Of a DNA stretch of 64,000 nucleotides, positions 44,801 to 58,461 are shown piece by piece (the first letter of the stretch is position 1; the number at the start of each line of letters is the position of its first letter). This DNA is from Taenia hydatigena. Its lineage: Eukaryota; Platyhelminthes; Cestoda; Cyclophyllidea; Taeniidae. The stretch lies in NCBI GenBank assembly GCA_036345935.2, contig JADWOT020000005.1, positions 2,846,696-2,910,695 on the forward strand, read 5' to 3'. A program made the translations under genes and the position numbers. The notes below the pieces were generated by a model. The model saw only the letters and a list, made by a program, of their open reading frames with translations. It made no database searches and was not told the origin of the DNA.

Positions 44801-44975
44801 CTCGGGCAAGAAATTTAGCTATTTGTCTTGACAAATCAATACAGTTTGCCCGTTAGCACCCATAATCCCCTTAGTACTTTATGATCCCTGATACCACGTT
44901 GACTCCTGCACGCTGTGACAACACTGAATGTAGGCGTTCACAAGCATTACTTTTTGCTTTAGGAAACGGACAAGT
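41864..44975. other. Intergenic, no confident gene
   Basis: The minus ORF at 42278-42072 (about 68 residues, with a basic TPKKRARYG stretch near its end) and the plus ORF at 43604-43840 are the most ORF-like pieces. Neither shows homology that I recognise. The rest is AT-rich. Confidence 0.4.
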
Positions 44976-47090
44976 CTAGGCAACACACTTGAAGACGTAG
45001 AGATTCGGTTCCTCCATGGACTTGATGTAGACTTTCAAATCAGGCACCTTCATGCCTATTTTGAAGGCATCGATGGGTGGGAAGACGAGTAGTGGTGCGA
45101 TGCTTGAACATTTCGATGAAAAGTCAACCACTGTGCTGTTGCTGTTAGGGGGCGTCATTAAAACAATGATGCTGTCAAAACCGGTAGCGCTGCGTTTGAA
45201 TGCAAGCCCCTCCAAATTCTAAAATAGTAAACTTAAAGATACTATTCTGGAGCATAAAAGACTGTTTAAGCTAAAAGTATTAACATTAGTAAGCATTCTT
45301 GTCCCGAAATTGATTGAAGAACCCCAAAGAAGGGATGGATACTCCTTGCGAATTTGTACTAGAGAAGCAGTTAGGCCGAAAATACTTGGACCACGACCAA
45401 ACGCTAAAGCACTCTACAAAACGCATCGCACGTAGGGATCTTGTGTACTTCAAAACCTACCTCGACTGTATCGTTTATTTTAGCTTCTCCGAAGTATCTG
45501 TATACATAATCTCCTTTTTTTGACATGGAAATGCCAACACTGGTAGAATCCCATGGCATGGGAATGCTAAAGTATTCATAAAGGTAATTTGAATCGGGAA
45601 AGTCAGGAGGTGTTGTCATATGACAACCAACCTCAGTTCCAGCGTAAATAACCGGTGTACCTACCAATGAAAAAGTCATACAAGTTCTTAACACTGCCAT
45701 GATAAAACACACGCTTTCATTATAAGGGAAGGATGACTCAGAACTCACCCGGAAGCAAAAACGGTAAAGCGATAGTCCACAGGTTAAAGTAGGGCCTGTC
45801 ACTGGGAGAAGCATGGACCAGAGCTAACTGACTTCGAAACAAGTCTTCGTCCAAATACATGTTATATCCATGAAAATATTGTTTTAACGATGGCAAGCTA
45901 AATAATAAATGTTCTATCAACATTAAGACCTACCTTCCACGGTTGAAGGCAAGTTCTCGGCTAATTACAAGATGTGCACCAGGTGCATCCTTTGTGCCAA
46001 GTAACAACTCCTCCTTCCCACCATAGCCAGTGTTACCGGGATCGGCAATTAGGACTCTACAGGTACAATGCAGGATAATAACTATATTACCTTGGGCGTG
46101 AGGTTTCAGTTGAAACCTCATCCACAACCTTTCGCAGCTCCTGAATCACCGAGATTGTTCCCTTTGTGTAAAGTTTGCAAGTAGGGAACCTAGGAGACCA
46201 CGAATTTGTGGTACAATTGTTCTCTTCTTCAACAAAAAAGGCAGCATCTTCCAAAAGAATGCCATCCACACCCTTTGACAACCAGAATTGCATAGCCTTT
46301 TTAATCCTCTCAATCACTTTAGGATACAGAAGGTTTAAATCAACCAGTGACGTGTCATTTCCATAGGTGGAGTAGAACCCCTTTCCACCAACATTTACAC
46401 TGCACATAGAGGAAAACCGACAAAACTATTAGCAAAGTAGATAAAGTGTTATAAGTTGTCATTCATACCGTGTTATTAGCCGTGGTAGGGGTCAAGAACT
46501 CGGGATTAGCAAACTCATGATTCAAAGGTATTGCATTGAAGTTGAGCGAAATTACAATCTGCATGCCTCTATTTTTGAATGCACGCAACAAGGCACTAAA
46601 ATTGTCCATGGTACCCAGAACAGGATAAATGTGCTCGAAAGACACATTATCCAACCGATGATAGTTGGCGAGGTAATTTGGAAACAATGAAGATAAGATG
46701 ACAAAACCAGTATTGGTAATATTTTGGATGTAACCAATAGAGTTTATAAGGCCTAAAACATGTTTCTTGTTTTAACATCTATCACTACCTACCTTGCAGA
46801 TCACCGCTCCCGTCTCTATCTGAATCCTTGAATGTTAATGGGTTTACCCAGTAGCCAACTTTGGACTGCCAAAAATTCTGCTTTGGGCGAGGTGGACACT
46901 TCGGCGTAAATACAATGCAGAGAATAGAAGCAATCAGGAAAGAGACCCAAATTAGCCAAAACAAAACGATGATCGCAATTCGCACCCGCCGCCAAATCGG
47001 CTCTTCGCGATCTATCCCTAACAAATCTTCCTTTGTGAGAAGATTGTCCTTATTTTTAGCTTTGACCGCGATGATTTCATCACCTTTCAT
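44976..47090 (-). CDS. SLC3A2: SLC3A-family (4F2hc/rBAT-like) amino-acid transporter heavy chain
   Basis: The exons are 47090-46793, 46752-46469, 46425-46091, 46056-45934, 45897-45749, 45660-45461 and 45218-44976, in phase throughout, giving 543 residues from the ATG at 47090. An open stretch upstream to about 47190 could extend the N-terminus through another exon. The protein is type II. It has a cytosolic tail, one membrane helix (IAIIVLFWLIWVSFLIASIL), then an alpha-amylase-like ectodomain with LQGLINSIGYIQ (4F2hc 'LAGLKGRLDYL'), FWLSKGVDGILLED, LIADPGNTG and LPGTPVIYAGTEVG. Family members pair by disulfide with a light chain (SLC7) and bring it to the plasma membrane. The ectodomain lacks a convincing set of glycosidase carboxylates, as in 4F2hc. 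Intron 2 is about 43 nt. 4F2hc against rBAT cannot be settled here. Confidence 0.88.
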
Positions 47091-47623
47091 AAGATCTAAT
47101 TCTTCCAAATTTGGATATTCACCACTTTTATTGGCTCGACCACTTATAACGCAAAACAATTCAGTCAGGATGCGTTTGAAAGTGGGTCAGCCTCGGTTAT
47201 AAGAGCCGCAGATCATTAAAACAAACATAGGTAATATTAGATCACGACTTTTTGAATTTAAAGATAAGGCTACAAAAACATAGCGAAATAAATTAAAACC
47301 TGCGTGAAAAGAGGGCTTTGAAGCGTCCAACATATTGTCTACGCATGAAAACCATAATTACAAACTCTACGTAAAAAGGCAACATATAATATCTACTTTT
47401 ACAACCGTTTGCACAAGAAAATTTTGTTTTATTAGATTATTTTACACATGCTTTAACCGTTCTGTCCTCTTTGGCCCCTGTTTCTTCATCGTACACTTCA
47501 TACCTTCATATACGCTATTTTCATTTATTTTTATGTTTCTTTTTCCAAACCATTGGTGTAAGAGGCTTTTCAGAAGTGCTCATCTTGTTTAATGTAGGCG
47601 TTTAGCTTTAATAAGATGGTCAC
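47091..47623. other. 5' flank of the SLC3A gene
   Basis: The minus frame stays open to about 47190, so part may be coding or 5' UTR. Beyond that the sequence is AT-rich with no gene recognised. Confidence 0.4.
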
Positions 47624-47765
47624 TGCAGCATCTCGAGGCTCCTTCGAAGGCGAAAAAGCAGAATACTAGGGTAGAATATGTATACTCAGCCTACGCAGCT
47701 AGAGCACTATAGCCACCTTTGTGTCTTTGATCGTAACTGGTAGTCCAAACAAACAAAGTATTATA
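47624..47765 (-). mobile_element. Solo LTR fragment of the 185-bp LTR family
   Basis: It matches both ends of the LTR at 53268-53452 (start 'tctcgaggctcc', end 'aaacaaagtatta') with an internal deletion of roughly 40 bp. No second LTR or internal sequence is adjacent. Confidence 0.7.
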
Positions 47766-48381
47766 GTCGTTTTTTGCGACACTGCAATCTTTGCCCCTTA
47801 TTCATCGGTTAAATTCAAGACCGCCGGCATGTGAGTGCTTTGATTTTTCTTTCATCTGGAAGAGTGTTCAAGTATGCATTGAAAAAGCAGTCTTGGTTTG
47901 ATTCATGGATCACCTACATTGCTTTACATGGAGCATACTTTACCATACTTCCCATCTCCGTTGCTGTTTTGGAAGAGTGGTATACGTGGATTCGTGTTTT
48001 ACATATTTACCTCAAATGGAACTGATCTCAAGAGCTGCATTAAGCCCTCTTTTTAGCAGAAATTTGAATGGATATGCTGCTGCTTCTTAGCTGCATTTGG
48101 TTAGAACATACCCGTAGGTAGCCTCTAGTGTCCGCTTGGAAACCTTTAAAGCTAAAAATATAGGCCGATAATTGATTGCTGAATGTTAACAAGGTTCTGT
48201 ACAAAGATTGTTTACTTCTTCGCAGTGTGACCTAGGACGGAGCCTGAGCTTTGAATAAACTATGACAAGATGCGTTAACAAGCCCATCTGGCAGACATGC
48301 TTAAGTGTCCACCATTCCTTCATTATTTTTTCCGCATCCTGTGATAAAAAACAGTCACTGTTGACGTAATAGCATTAACGA
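47766..48381. other. Intergenic, nothing recognised
   Basis: Short overlapping plus ORFs (47831-48090) show no domain or splice support. Confidence 0.4.
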
Positions 48382-48660
48382 CTATTCTGTTGCCTTCGTT
48401 TTGTCACACTTTTTGTGTCGCGGTGCCAAATTCATCCCATTTTTGGTCTCACAGTCCTTCCGTACGCTGGCTGTGGAGACAGGTCTAGTTTCAGTAGGCC
48501 AAAAATCGTTAAACAAGGGCTTCTTACTCATTAAATAGTCAATAAATGCACAATGGTTCTGATCTTTGCCCATATTTGGACCAATTTTCGTGCATTGTTG
48601 TAACATTTGAAGTTCCCCTGATGCACATGCTACTACGGATGAAATAAGTAGCATCGTCAT
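48382..48660 (-). CDS. Candidate small secreted cysteine-containing protein (unrecognised)
   Basis: A single-exon ORF of 92 codons starts at an ATG and encodes a short signal-peptide-like start (MTMLLISSVVACASG) followed by a basic mature part of about 77 residues with four cysteines (TKIGPN..NHC, KDC and KKC contexts). I do not recognise the family. It lies 400 bp upstream of, and divergent from, the peroxidasin-like gene. Length and signal peptide fit the small secreted proteins common in parasitic worms, but an ORF this short can also arise by chance. Confidence 0.35.
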   Translation of the reverse strand: MTMLLISSVVACASGELQMLQQCTKIGPNMGKDQNHCAFIDYLMSKKPLFNDFWPTETRPVSTASVRKDCETKNGMNLAPRHKKCDKTKATE

Positions 48661-49059
48661 TTCGATAAGCAGTTGACCTCTTCTCTATCGCTTGAATGCA
48701 AAATGGTAACAGTTACAACATTGCAGGCATATTAATGGCTCCGTTCACCATTTCGGGGTTGATGGTCTCTACATATGTTCAGTAGACACCCTTTGGACAC
48801 GATAAATGACATTGTGCTATGGTAGTTGCAAACACCGTGCATTTTTCAAATAATCCAGAGCAAAAAAGGAGAGAGATTAAATTTTCTCTCCCATACACAC
48901 AAAATGTCCTCAGGAAGTTTATGTTCAGCCCCTACTTCCAGCACTGCATTCACACGCACCTCTTTTCATCCAACTTCCTGTAAACACAAGTGGCCTCAAC
49001 ACCCGTCGCTAAGTATAAATAAGTCGGCATAATTTTCGTGCCACCTCTTGGCCTACATC
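48661..49059. other. Divergent intergenic region upstream of the peroxidasin-like gene
   Basis: The interval between the candidate secreted ORF (-) and the peroxidasin start (+). A TATAAAT at 49014 lies only about 45 nt before the ATG, so it would give a very short 5' UTR unless the leader is trans-spliced; its role is unproven. Confidence 0.3.
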
Positions 49060-52000
49060 ATGCGTACAACTGGTGCAGCGGTCGCATTCATCTGGTTAAG
49101 CCTATTGACTCTGTTCGCCCCTTCCATCTGTCAGGATGCGTGTCCACGCAATTGCGTCTGCTTCAGCCAGTCCATCGTGTGTCGTCGATCCACCGAGACC
49201 ACAATCCCAAAGATATCAGCCTTCTTGGATGGTGCACAGGGTGGTGCTTTGCAGTACTTTGCAATGACTAACACCAAACTTTCACGTGTACCAAATGAGG
49301 CGTTTGTTCGGCTACTTGACATCATGAATATTGACCTGTCAGATAATGAAATTGATGTTATTGAAGAAGGCGCCTTCCAAGACCTTCCATTGCTGGCGCA
49401 CTTACTTCTAAGGCAGAATCGACTGACTCAGCTGCCTGATAACATTTTTGACACCTTGCCTGGTTTGGAGGAGCTTGATCTCTCCTTTAACCAGTTGACC
49501 ACCATTCCTTTGTCCCTACAGCGGTTAGTCGGATTGAAGAGCCTTAGTTTACGGGGCAATCCTCTTCACTGTGGTTGTGGAATAGTCGATTTTGCCCAAC
49601 TACTTCCATATTGGGAGAGTTCATTGGATCGAGCAACATGCAAAACTCCAACCGAAGTGACAGGAAAGTCGATCAAGGAATTGGGGCGTCAGTATCACCA
49701 AGCGTTTGAAGGAACCCACCATCTAGGATACTGGCCAGATGAGTACGCCTTCCCTGAAGAGATTAACTTAAAACAGCTAATTCGAACAAGCACACCTTGG
49801 CCTCTGCCACACTGCCCGATTAGAGATCTTGGTGGAGAGGTTGTGGATGATACAGACACGTCAATGGAATCGTACGAAGCTCCACAAATTGTAGAAGCTC
49901 CAGTTCCTGTCATGGTTGCTGAAGGCGAAAGAGTCTTCTTCGTGTGTCAAGCTACCGGTGTACCCAAGCCCAAGATCAGTTGGATGTTACCCACTAACAA
50001 CTCTCAATACGTTCGTCTGTGGGACAAACGAAGGGTAAGAATTTCTCCTCCCATTTTATTTTTCTCAGTAATCATTTGCATTCCTACTTTCTTCCCAAAC
50101 TGAGATTACGCGCGTTCATCGAGCTAATGGCCAGTGAACTGGTCGGTACCACTGAGCACGTCTAGAACAATTCCTTAGACCGTCGTAGAACATCTGTGGG
50201 TAAATTTAACATTGCCAGCCATACCTCCATGTCTAATCGCCACAATTGTCGCTAAGACACTTCAACCATCACACATTGCCACACGCATATCATTTAGACA
50301 GGCGGCGCCTAGTCCGAACTATGTTGACAGATAACTTGTACATCAGAGCCTAATAGAAACCGTAATTTATAAGTGAAACATTAAAAGTTCCTGCCATAAC
50401 ATAATTTGTTAACAGATGGCGAACAAGGCTCAAACTTTAAAATTGGCGTGATTCATTTGGCCTCTTAGAAAAGCACAGCTAATGGCTACTCAATTCTTTT
50501 ATTACTTTGAATAGATTTTGGAGTTACGAGAGGTCCACGCCTTCCACGAAGGCACGTACACCTGTATAGCAGAGAATATGGCTGGACAAGTTAGGCATTC
50601 GGTGATGCTTCAAATTGTGGACATTGTGAAGCCACAAATTACCGACGCGCCTTCCACGCAGGCGACGGTTGGTGTGCTTGGTGGTGATATCGAGCTTACT
50701 TGCACAGCACGTGGACGTCCAAGGCCTACAGTCGATTGGCTCTATACGCACACCTCGTCTGCTAAACGTCTATCCACTCAGGGTCGGTATGTCGTGCGTA
50801 GCTCTGCTAAACTTTCGGCTCGAACAATTCAAGATTTGGTTTATCGCGATCCCTCGGCACAAACTGATGAAAGTCTCCGCTTGGAGGGTGAGGAGGAGTC
50901 TGTCACTTTGACCATCCGCAATGTCACAGAGGTTGACACTGAAGGTCGCTATACCTGCTACGCCGCTAATCGTGCTGGCTCCACGCGTGTCACCTCCCTG
51001 GTCACCTTAAAAAAGAGGCCAATCATGGACGAGGGCTATGAAGATGGAGATAAAGATGGGTCAGACGACAAGCGAGGTGAAAATGATGGGGTAGAAATCT
51101 CCCTCAAGGAATCAGATGAAGATTTAGTGAAGTTGGTGATTGAAAAGGCCAGACGAAGAATTGATGCAGCAATTCAAAAGACTGCCGACAATCTTCGTGA
51201 TCCTAAAAATCGCAGGACTGCTTCCGATATTGCCTCACTCTTTCGACAGCCTAGCAAGGCTGCTGTAGAATTGGCCAGAGCTGCTGAAGTCTATGAAGCT
51301 GCAATTGATGAAGTGACCCAGATCCTACAAAGACAAAGGAATCGGTCTTTTGGAAAGGACACCGAAGGCCCTTATCGCAGTGATGTAGACTTCGATGAAC
51401 AGAAGAGACAAGCAATGGGAGTGCAACTGACAGCTGAGCAGCTTGCAATCATTGCCCAACTCTCAGGATGTGCACAATCACAACGTGTGGAACCTTGCGA
51501 TCGTCAACTCTGCTTCCATATGCGATACAGATCCATTGACGGTAGTTGTAACAACCTCAAGTACCCTAAATGGGGTGCAGCTCTTTCACCGTTTTATCGT
51601 CTATTACCTCCGGTCTACGAGAATGGCGTCAACCAACCTGTTGGATGGAATCCTGAAAGACTTTACTTTGGCTATCCCAAACCCTCGGCTCGACTTGCCT
51701 CTTACCGTCTACTGGCTGATGCGACTAAGCTGCAGGTCCACACACGGAAGTGAGTTATTTGTATACGTTAACAATGTCCTCCACTCAGGGCAGAATAAGA
51801 GTAAATAAACAGGTAGATAGATAAATGATCAGAGGCAAGGTGGACAAATAGATGAACGGATGGTTGGAAAGAGAATAGATGATGAGTAGATACGAGATGG
51901 AGGAATGATTGAATAAGACTAGATGAATATATGGACGGTAAGAGAGGATATGTGGACAGTTCCAGTCAAATAAAGTGTGTTTTTTTTTGTGTTAGATTGG

Positions 52001-52542
52001 AAACCTTCAACGAACACATAAAGATGTCATTGAGGTTTAACAATCGCAGTCATGACACATCGAGTCCGTTTGACTTCCCTCTGTACGAGAAGGAGATGTT
52101 GTTCGATGAGGACGACAGATCCTCGGGTATGCTGATGCAATGGGGTCAATTTCTGGACCACGATCTGGACTTCACCCCAGTGGACGCATCGACTAGTCGC
52201 TTTAGCGATGGCCTCGGATGCAATGAGACGTGTATCAACGATCCGCCTTGCTTCCCCATTCTCACACCGCCGGGAGATCCGCGTATCCGCCAGCGATGTA
52301 TTGGGTTTGCGCGCAGTTCTGCCACCTGCGGCTCCGGTTCCACCTCAATCTTGCTAGGACGACCACAGCATAGGGAACAACTGAATCAGATCAGCGCCTA
52401 TCTCGACGCTTCCAATGTCTACGGAAGTGAGGATTTTGAGAACTCCCAACTGCGTGATACCCTCTATGACGAAGGTCACCTGCGAGGGGGCATGCCTACG
52501 CCAGCAGGGAAGCAACTCCTTCCCTTCAATATCCGTGGACAG
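49060..52542 (+). CDS. PXDN: Peroxidasin-like LRR-Ig-haem peroxidase, 3' end missing
   Basis: Three exons (49060-50034, 50515-51749, 51996-52542) give 919 codons in phase, ending at a donor with no continuation found in the window. A signal peptide (ending near SICQ) is followed by an LRRNT (CPRNCVCF), several leucine-rich repeats and an LRRCT (NPLHCGCG...C). Two Ig domains follow (WM...[11 protein letters not shown]...[10 protein letters not shown]), against four in vertebrate peroxidasin. Next come an acidic and coiled-coil-like linker and the peroxidase domain from [31 protein letters not shown] carries the distal histidine. The last exon ends at LLPFNIRGQ, so the catalytic arginine and proximal histidine regions are absent. 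Peroxidasins crosslink basement-membrane collagen IV through sulfilimine bonds using HOBr. Either the remaining exons lie beyond the N gap or the gene is truncated. The 3' intron remnant holds an LTR element. Confidence 0.9.
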
Positions 52543-53267
52543 GTAACCACCGTTGATAGCAATAATAGCTTTAGGCTCGATGATGCCTGATAAGTTGGAG
52601 ATACGAACTTACCGACACGTCCTTAGTAGGCAAGGTGGATTTCGGCACCGATCGCCAAAACGTCACCATCACACTTCCGCTCCTGAACTGTAGTGTTGCG
52701 CATGTGATCACATGATGGTCTAGACTTAATGTCAAGGCAGGGTATAAGTCATCGAGAAGGTAAATTGCTTGTGCTTCCTGGATAAAGTGCAAACCTTCTC
52801 ATTGGTTAATTTTTTTATTAGTGTCGTGATCCATGAGGTATGAGGCAATTAAACAAACAACACGCTTTTATCACCAGTTTCGCTAGTCCAGACTGATTCC
52901 CATCCTGAAACAACAAGAATGTTTTGACTAGACTTCAGCAAGTAAAAAGTTTCTAATGAACACGTTCTTCCAAAGTTAGCCACACACATACACGCAGAGG
53001 GGCAGGCAGGCAAGCAGACTGGCGCCATAATGTTGTACTATGAGAATAAGGATAGCAGTGGATTTTGCGTTTCTATATAACATCTGTCTACCACTCAGCT
53101 GTTAGTTGGTCACTCGGACTTCCCTCTGAGAGCCAAAGAGTGATTAAAATAGAGAATCATCCTTATTGTGATGCACTCATTTTAAACAATTTCTCGCCGG
53201 ATATAAACCATCTTTAGGGTAATGATTTCTATCTCCGCATTTAACGCCTCCTGCACGTGTTTGACAG
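52543..53267. other. Partial intron or 3' flank of the peroxidasin-like gene
   Basis: No further peroxidase exon (for example the FLAGDxRxNEQ block) was found in any plus frame up to the gap. A CA-rich run lies near 52980-53000. Confidence 0.5.
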
Positions 53268-53935
53268 TGTAGCGTCCCGAGGCTCCCTTAAGGCAAAAGA
53301 AGGCAAAGTGGCAGGATAGAATATATATATTCACCGGACAGAGGGAAAATGGCTGCTGGCATGGGCCAGAGGCCAGCCCACGCAGCTAGGGCAATATGGC
53401 CACCTCTGTGACCTTGACAAAAAACGGCAGTTCTAACAACTAAAGTATTACATTGCCCCTCTCCTCTTTCGAGCGTCGTCCTCGACGCGCCCCTCGGTTA
53501 TCTCCTGTGTCAGCCATCACAACATCCTCAGTGCTGCAGGAAGCACCCACGAGCCAACCATGCCAGTCGCCGACATTCGTCGCGATTGAGGCGATACTTG
53601 ACACCAACGTCAGTGATCCCTCTTGACAGTGCATTGCACTTCGAGTTTCGTCTGCCTTGGAAACAAGGTTCGGAATAAGTGGTTCTGCCGACCATCAGTA
53701 TGTCCGTATGGGGGCGTTAGCGCGCCGATATCCTTAAGCAAGTAGATATTAGGGGTAATCCTTGGAACGAAACTTCCCAGGTGGGCCATGGCTAGTGTCG
53801 CTTCAGTTGTTGATAGCTTTCTTGTAGAACACGGAGATGGGGTAGCACATGCACTTCTTTCGCACCGCTGCAATATGCCACAGGCGGTAGAGATCGGGAT
53901 AGTAACCGCATAGAGTCGGGTTCGCTTTCCGCTGC
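53268..53935 (-). mobile_element. Small LTR element, cut by the assembly gap
   Basis: The LTR at 53268-53452 begins TGTAATAC and ends GCTACA on the minus strand. It is preceded in element orientation by a purine tract (GAGGAGAGGGGCAA). 53453-53935 matches the internal region of the element at 40975-41863, up to the putative primer-binding end at the edge of the Ns. The second LTR would lie in the gap. It is less mutated in the LTR core than the other copies. Confidence 0.75.
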
Positions 53936-54035
53936 NNNNNNNNNNNNNNNNNNNNNNNNNNNNNNNNNNNNNNNNNNNNNNNNNNNNNNNNNNNNNNNNN
54001 NNNNNNNNNNNNNNNNNNNNNNNNNNNNNNNNNNN
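53936..54035. other. Assembly gap of exactly 100 N
   Basis: A run of 100 undetermined bases. A round 100 is a usual placeholder for a gap of unknown size in scaffolding, so the adjacency of the two sides is not proven by sequence. Confidence 0.99.
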
Positions 54036-56283
54036 CTTCTTCCTTCCTTTCTCCAAGGAGAACTTATCCCATTCCAATGGCGTAGTGTTAAGCGAAGAAA
54101 GATTGCAGGATTTATGACTGCCTGACACAACCATATGTGAAACATTCTTTCTTATCTTTGCAGTGGCATCATATTCATTTGACGCCATTTGCGCTGATAG
54201 TCTCTCAGTCCTTCTCCACGCTAACAGACAGGTTGTCACTTAAATTTGAATGACGATTTTTTTGACCTACAAGACAATCTAGGCCAGTTGACAGGGTCTG
54301 TCAAGCACCAAAACTATCGAAAAAAATTCATTTGAACACTAGCTGTGGTTCGGGTTGTTTGCTGGACTGGCAGCGGGCCAAGTGGCGATGTCCAAATTGG
54401 TCTCCAGCTATGGTTACGTTGAACAGTTTTTGATCCGATCGGTTGTAAACCGTTGGAGGCTAGATGTGATTGTTTTTTTATGGTCCCTCCTTGCCTCCTT
54501 TTGATCGTGTTCTCATTGCTTGTTTATGTCTCTAATGAAGCCGCATTGATGGATACAGCATCTCATGCCTTTTGTCCTCTACATCATGGTGAAACCCAGA
54601 CATTCTATTCGCAATGCCGTTCATTGTCTACCAATGTAGCTTTCACCGTGAGAGGCTGATTTTGAGTCGTAAATTATTTCATTTTACTCCTTAAGGAGAG
54701 GAAGCTTGTTGCTGGAACGAATAATCAGGCGTCAATCTGGCTGCAAGTAAGAGTAGAGATAGGCATCAGTATGACATGGAACTCCTGGTGTATGCTTCTA
54801 TAGGAGAATAGAAGAGAGATAATGCACATCGCTCTATCTCACAAACTAGATGGCATGAAAATTAGTGGCATTCCGTGCATACCGTTTTTAAGCCAAAATT
54901 TCTTTATGTCCGCTTGATTACGGACAGAAGACTGCTGCTGTCATCAGGGAGGGCGGCATGGGCACGCGTTTATGGGCGTCAACAGTTTTTTAGGTGATAC
55001 ATAAACAGTTGGGCCACGTGAAAGAAAGGAAGGCGATGGATGCCTCAAACAAAAGGCGCTGATGACCTTCAGTTATCCTAAGTCTACAGTTTAAACGACT
55101 ATCTTACAGCAATTGCACCACAGCAGGTATTGGCACTATGGCACACTTGTAGGAAGGATAACAAAAGCATGAAGGAGAAAAAGGAGGCGACTATATCGCT
55201 GTGACGAAAAGTTGTGCAATGTTTGGTTTGTTTGACTATCGGTTTCCGTTGCGGTTATTGGAGTGGTTAAATTGGCCTTGTCGGGTGCGCTGGCATCTGA
55301 ACCATGACAACAGCAGTCATTCCTTGCTGTTCGTCAAACATACGTATTCTACTCAAGCATTTTGCCTTGTTTACAATGAAGTCTTGGGAAGCCACAGATT
55401 GACTCAAAATATCGATTGGAAGGAGTCTTGGCGCCTTAACAACTTCAAGTGCAGAAAACGATTTTGGCGCTAGCAGAGTTTCCAAAGGCTAAACTTTTGC
55501 GAAGGTGTAAAAAGACTTTGGCATCTCAATGGGAGGCGCAAAAAGAAAAAGTGGTAAAATATCCAACCTGCGTGTAAACGTCTGTGTTTTCATGTATGCT
55601 AAGCTGCAGTCATCGAGACGGCCACTGAAGCCTGACTTACGTCTACCAAAAAAAACCTTGACAAAACACTGCAGGCTCTTCTATCCCTACGAGTAGGGTG
55701 CAGAATTTTACCACATTTAAGCAAAGATGCACCAAACATTCCATACTTCAATCAGATGCCATCGATCCCGGAAAAAGAAATAATTCCTACCAATCCGTAA
55801 AAATCGGATTGCGTGCAACATCGCCATATCCATACAAAGTACGTAAAGGCTTGCAATAATTTATAGCATTTAAGAATTAAAGTGCCTTAATTCGCTTCCA
55901 CTCCAAATGCCAAGTTGAAATTGCATGACAAATGAAAAGAGCTGAAACAAGACAATTAGCAGAAATACAAAAAAGGAAGGCACAGCATATGCCACAGTAG
56001 TCAGGAGACAGAATGACTGCCATTTTCTTTCAAATAAATAACTTATGAACAGTGATATTTAGGAACTAACTGCGCCTCCAAGCTGAGCAATAAATGCAAT
56101 GTAATAAAATTGCCATGACAGTTATAATGCAAGCAAGATTATGCACTTGTTACGAGTTGTTTTTTGGCTCCTATTGAAAATGTCAATTATATCTGCCATT
56201 AGTGTTGTTTTATCGCACTAAGTAAAATGGGACTATTTAACGAACACTTCTCAAAATAAGGACGTACTGGTAATACTGTGGCG

Positions 56284-58461
<2,178 letters not shown>

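Noticed and set aside
53610..54239. 209-residue minus-strand ORF
   Set aside because: It is read through the 100-N gap and joins LTR-element sequence to unrelated flank, so it is not a real protein.
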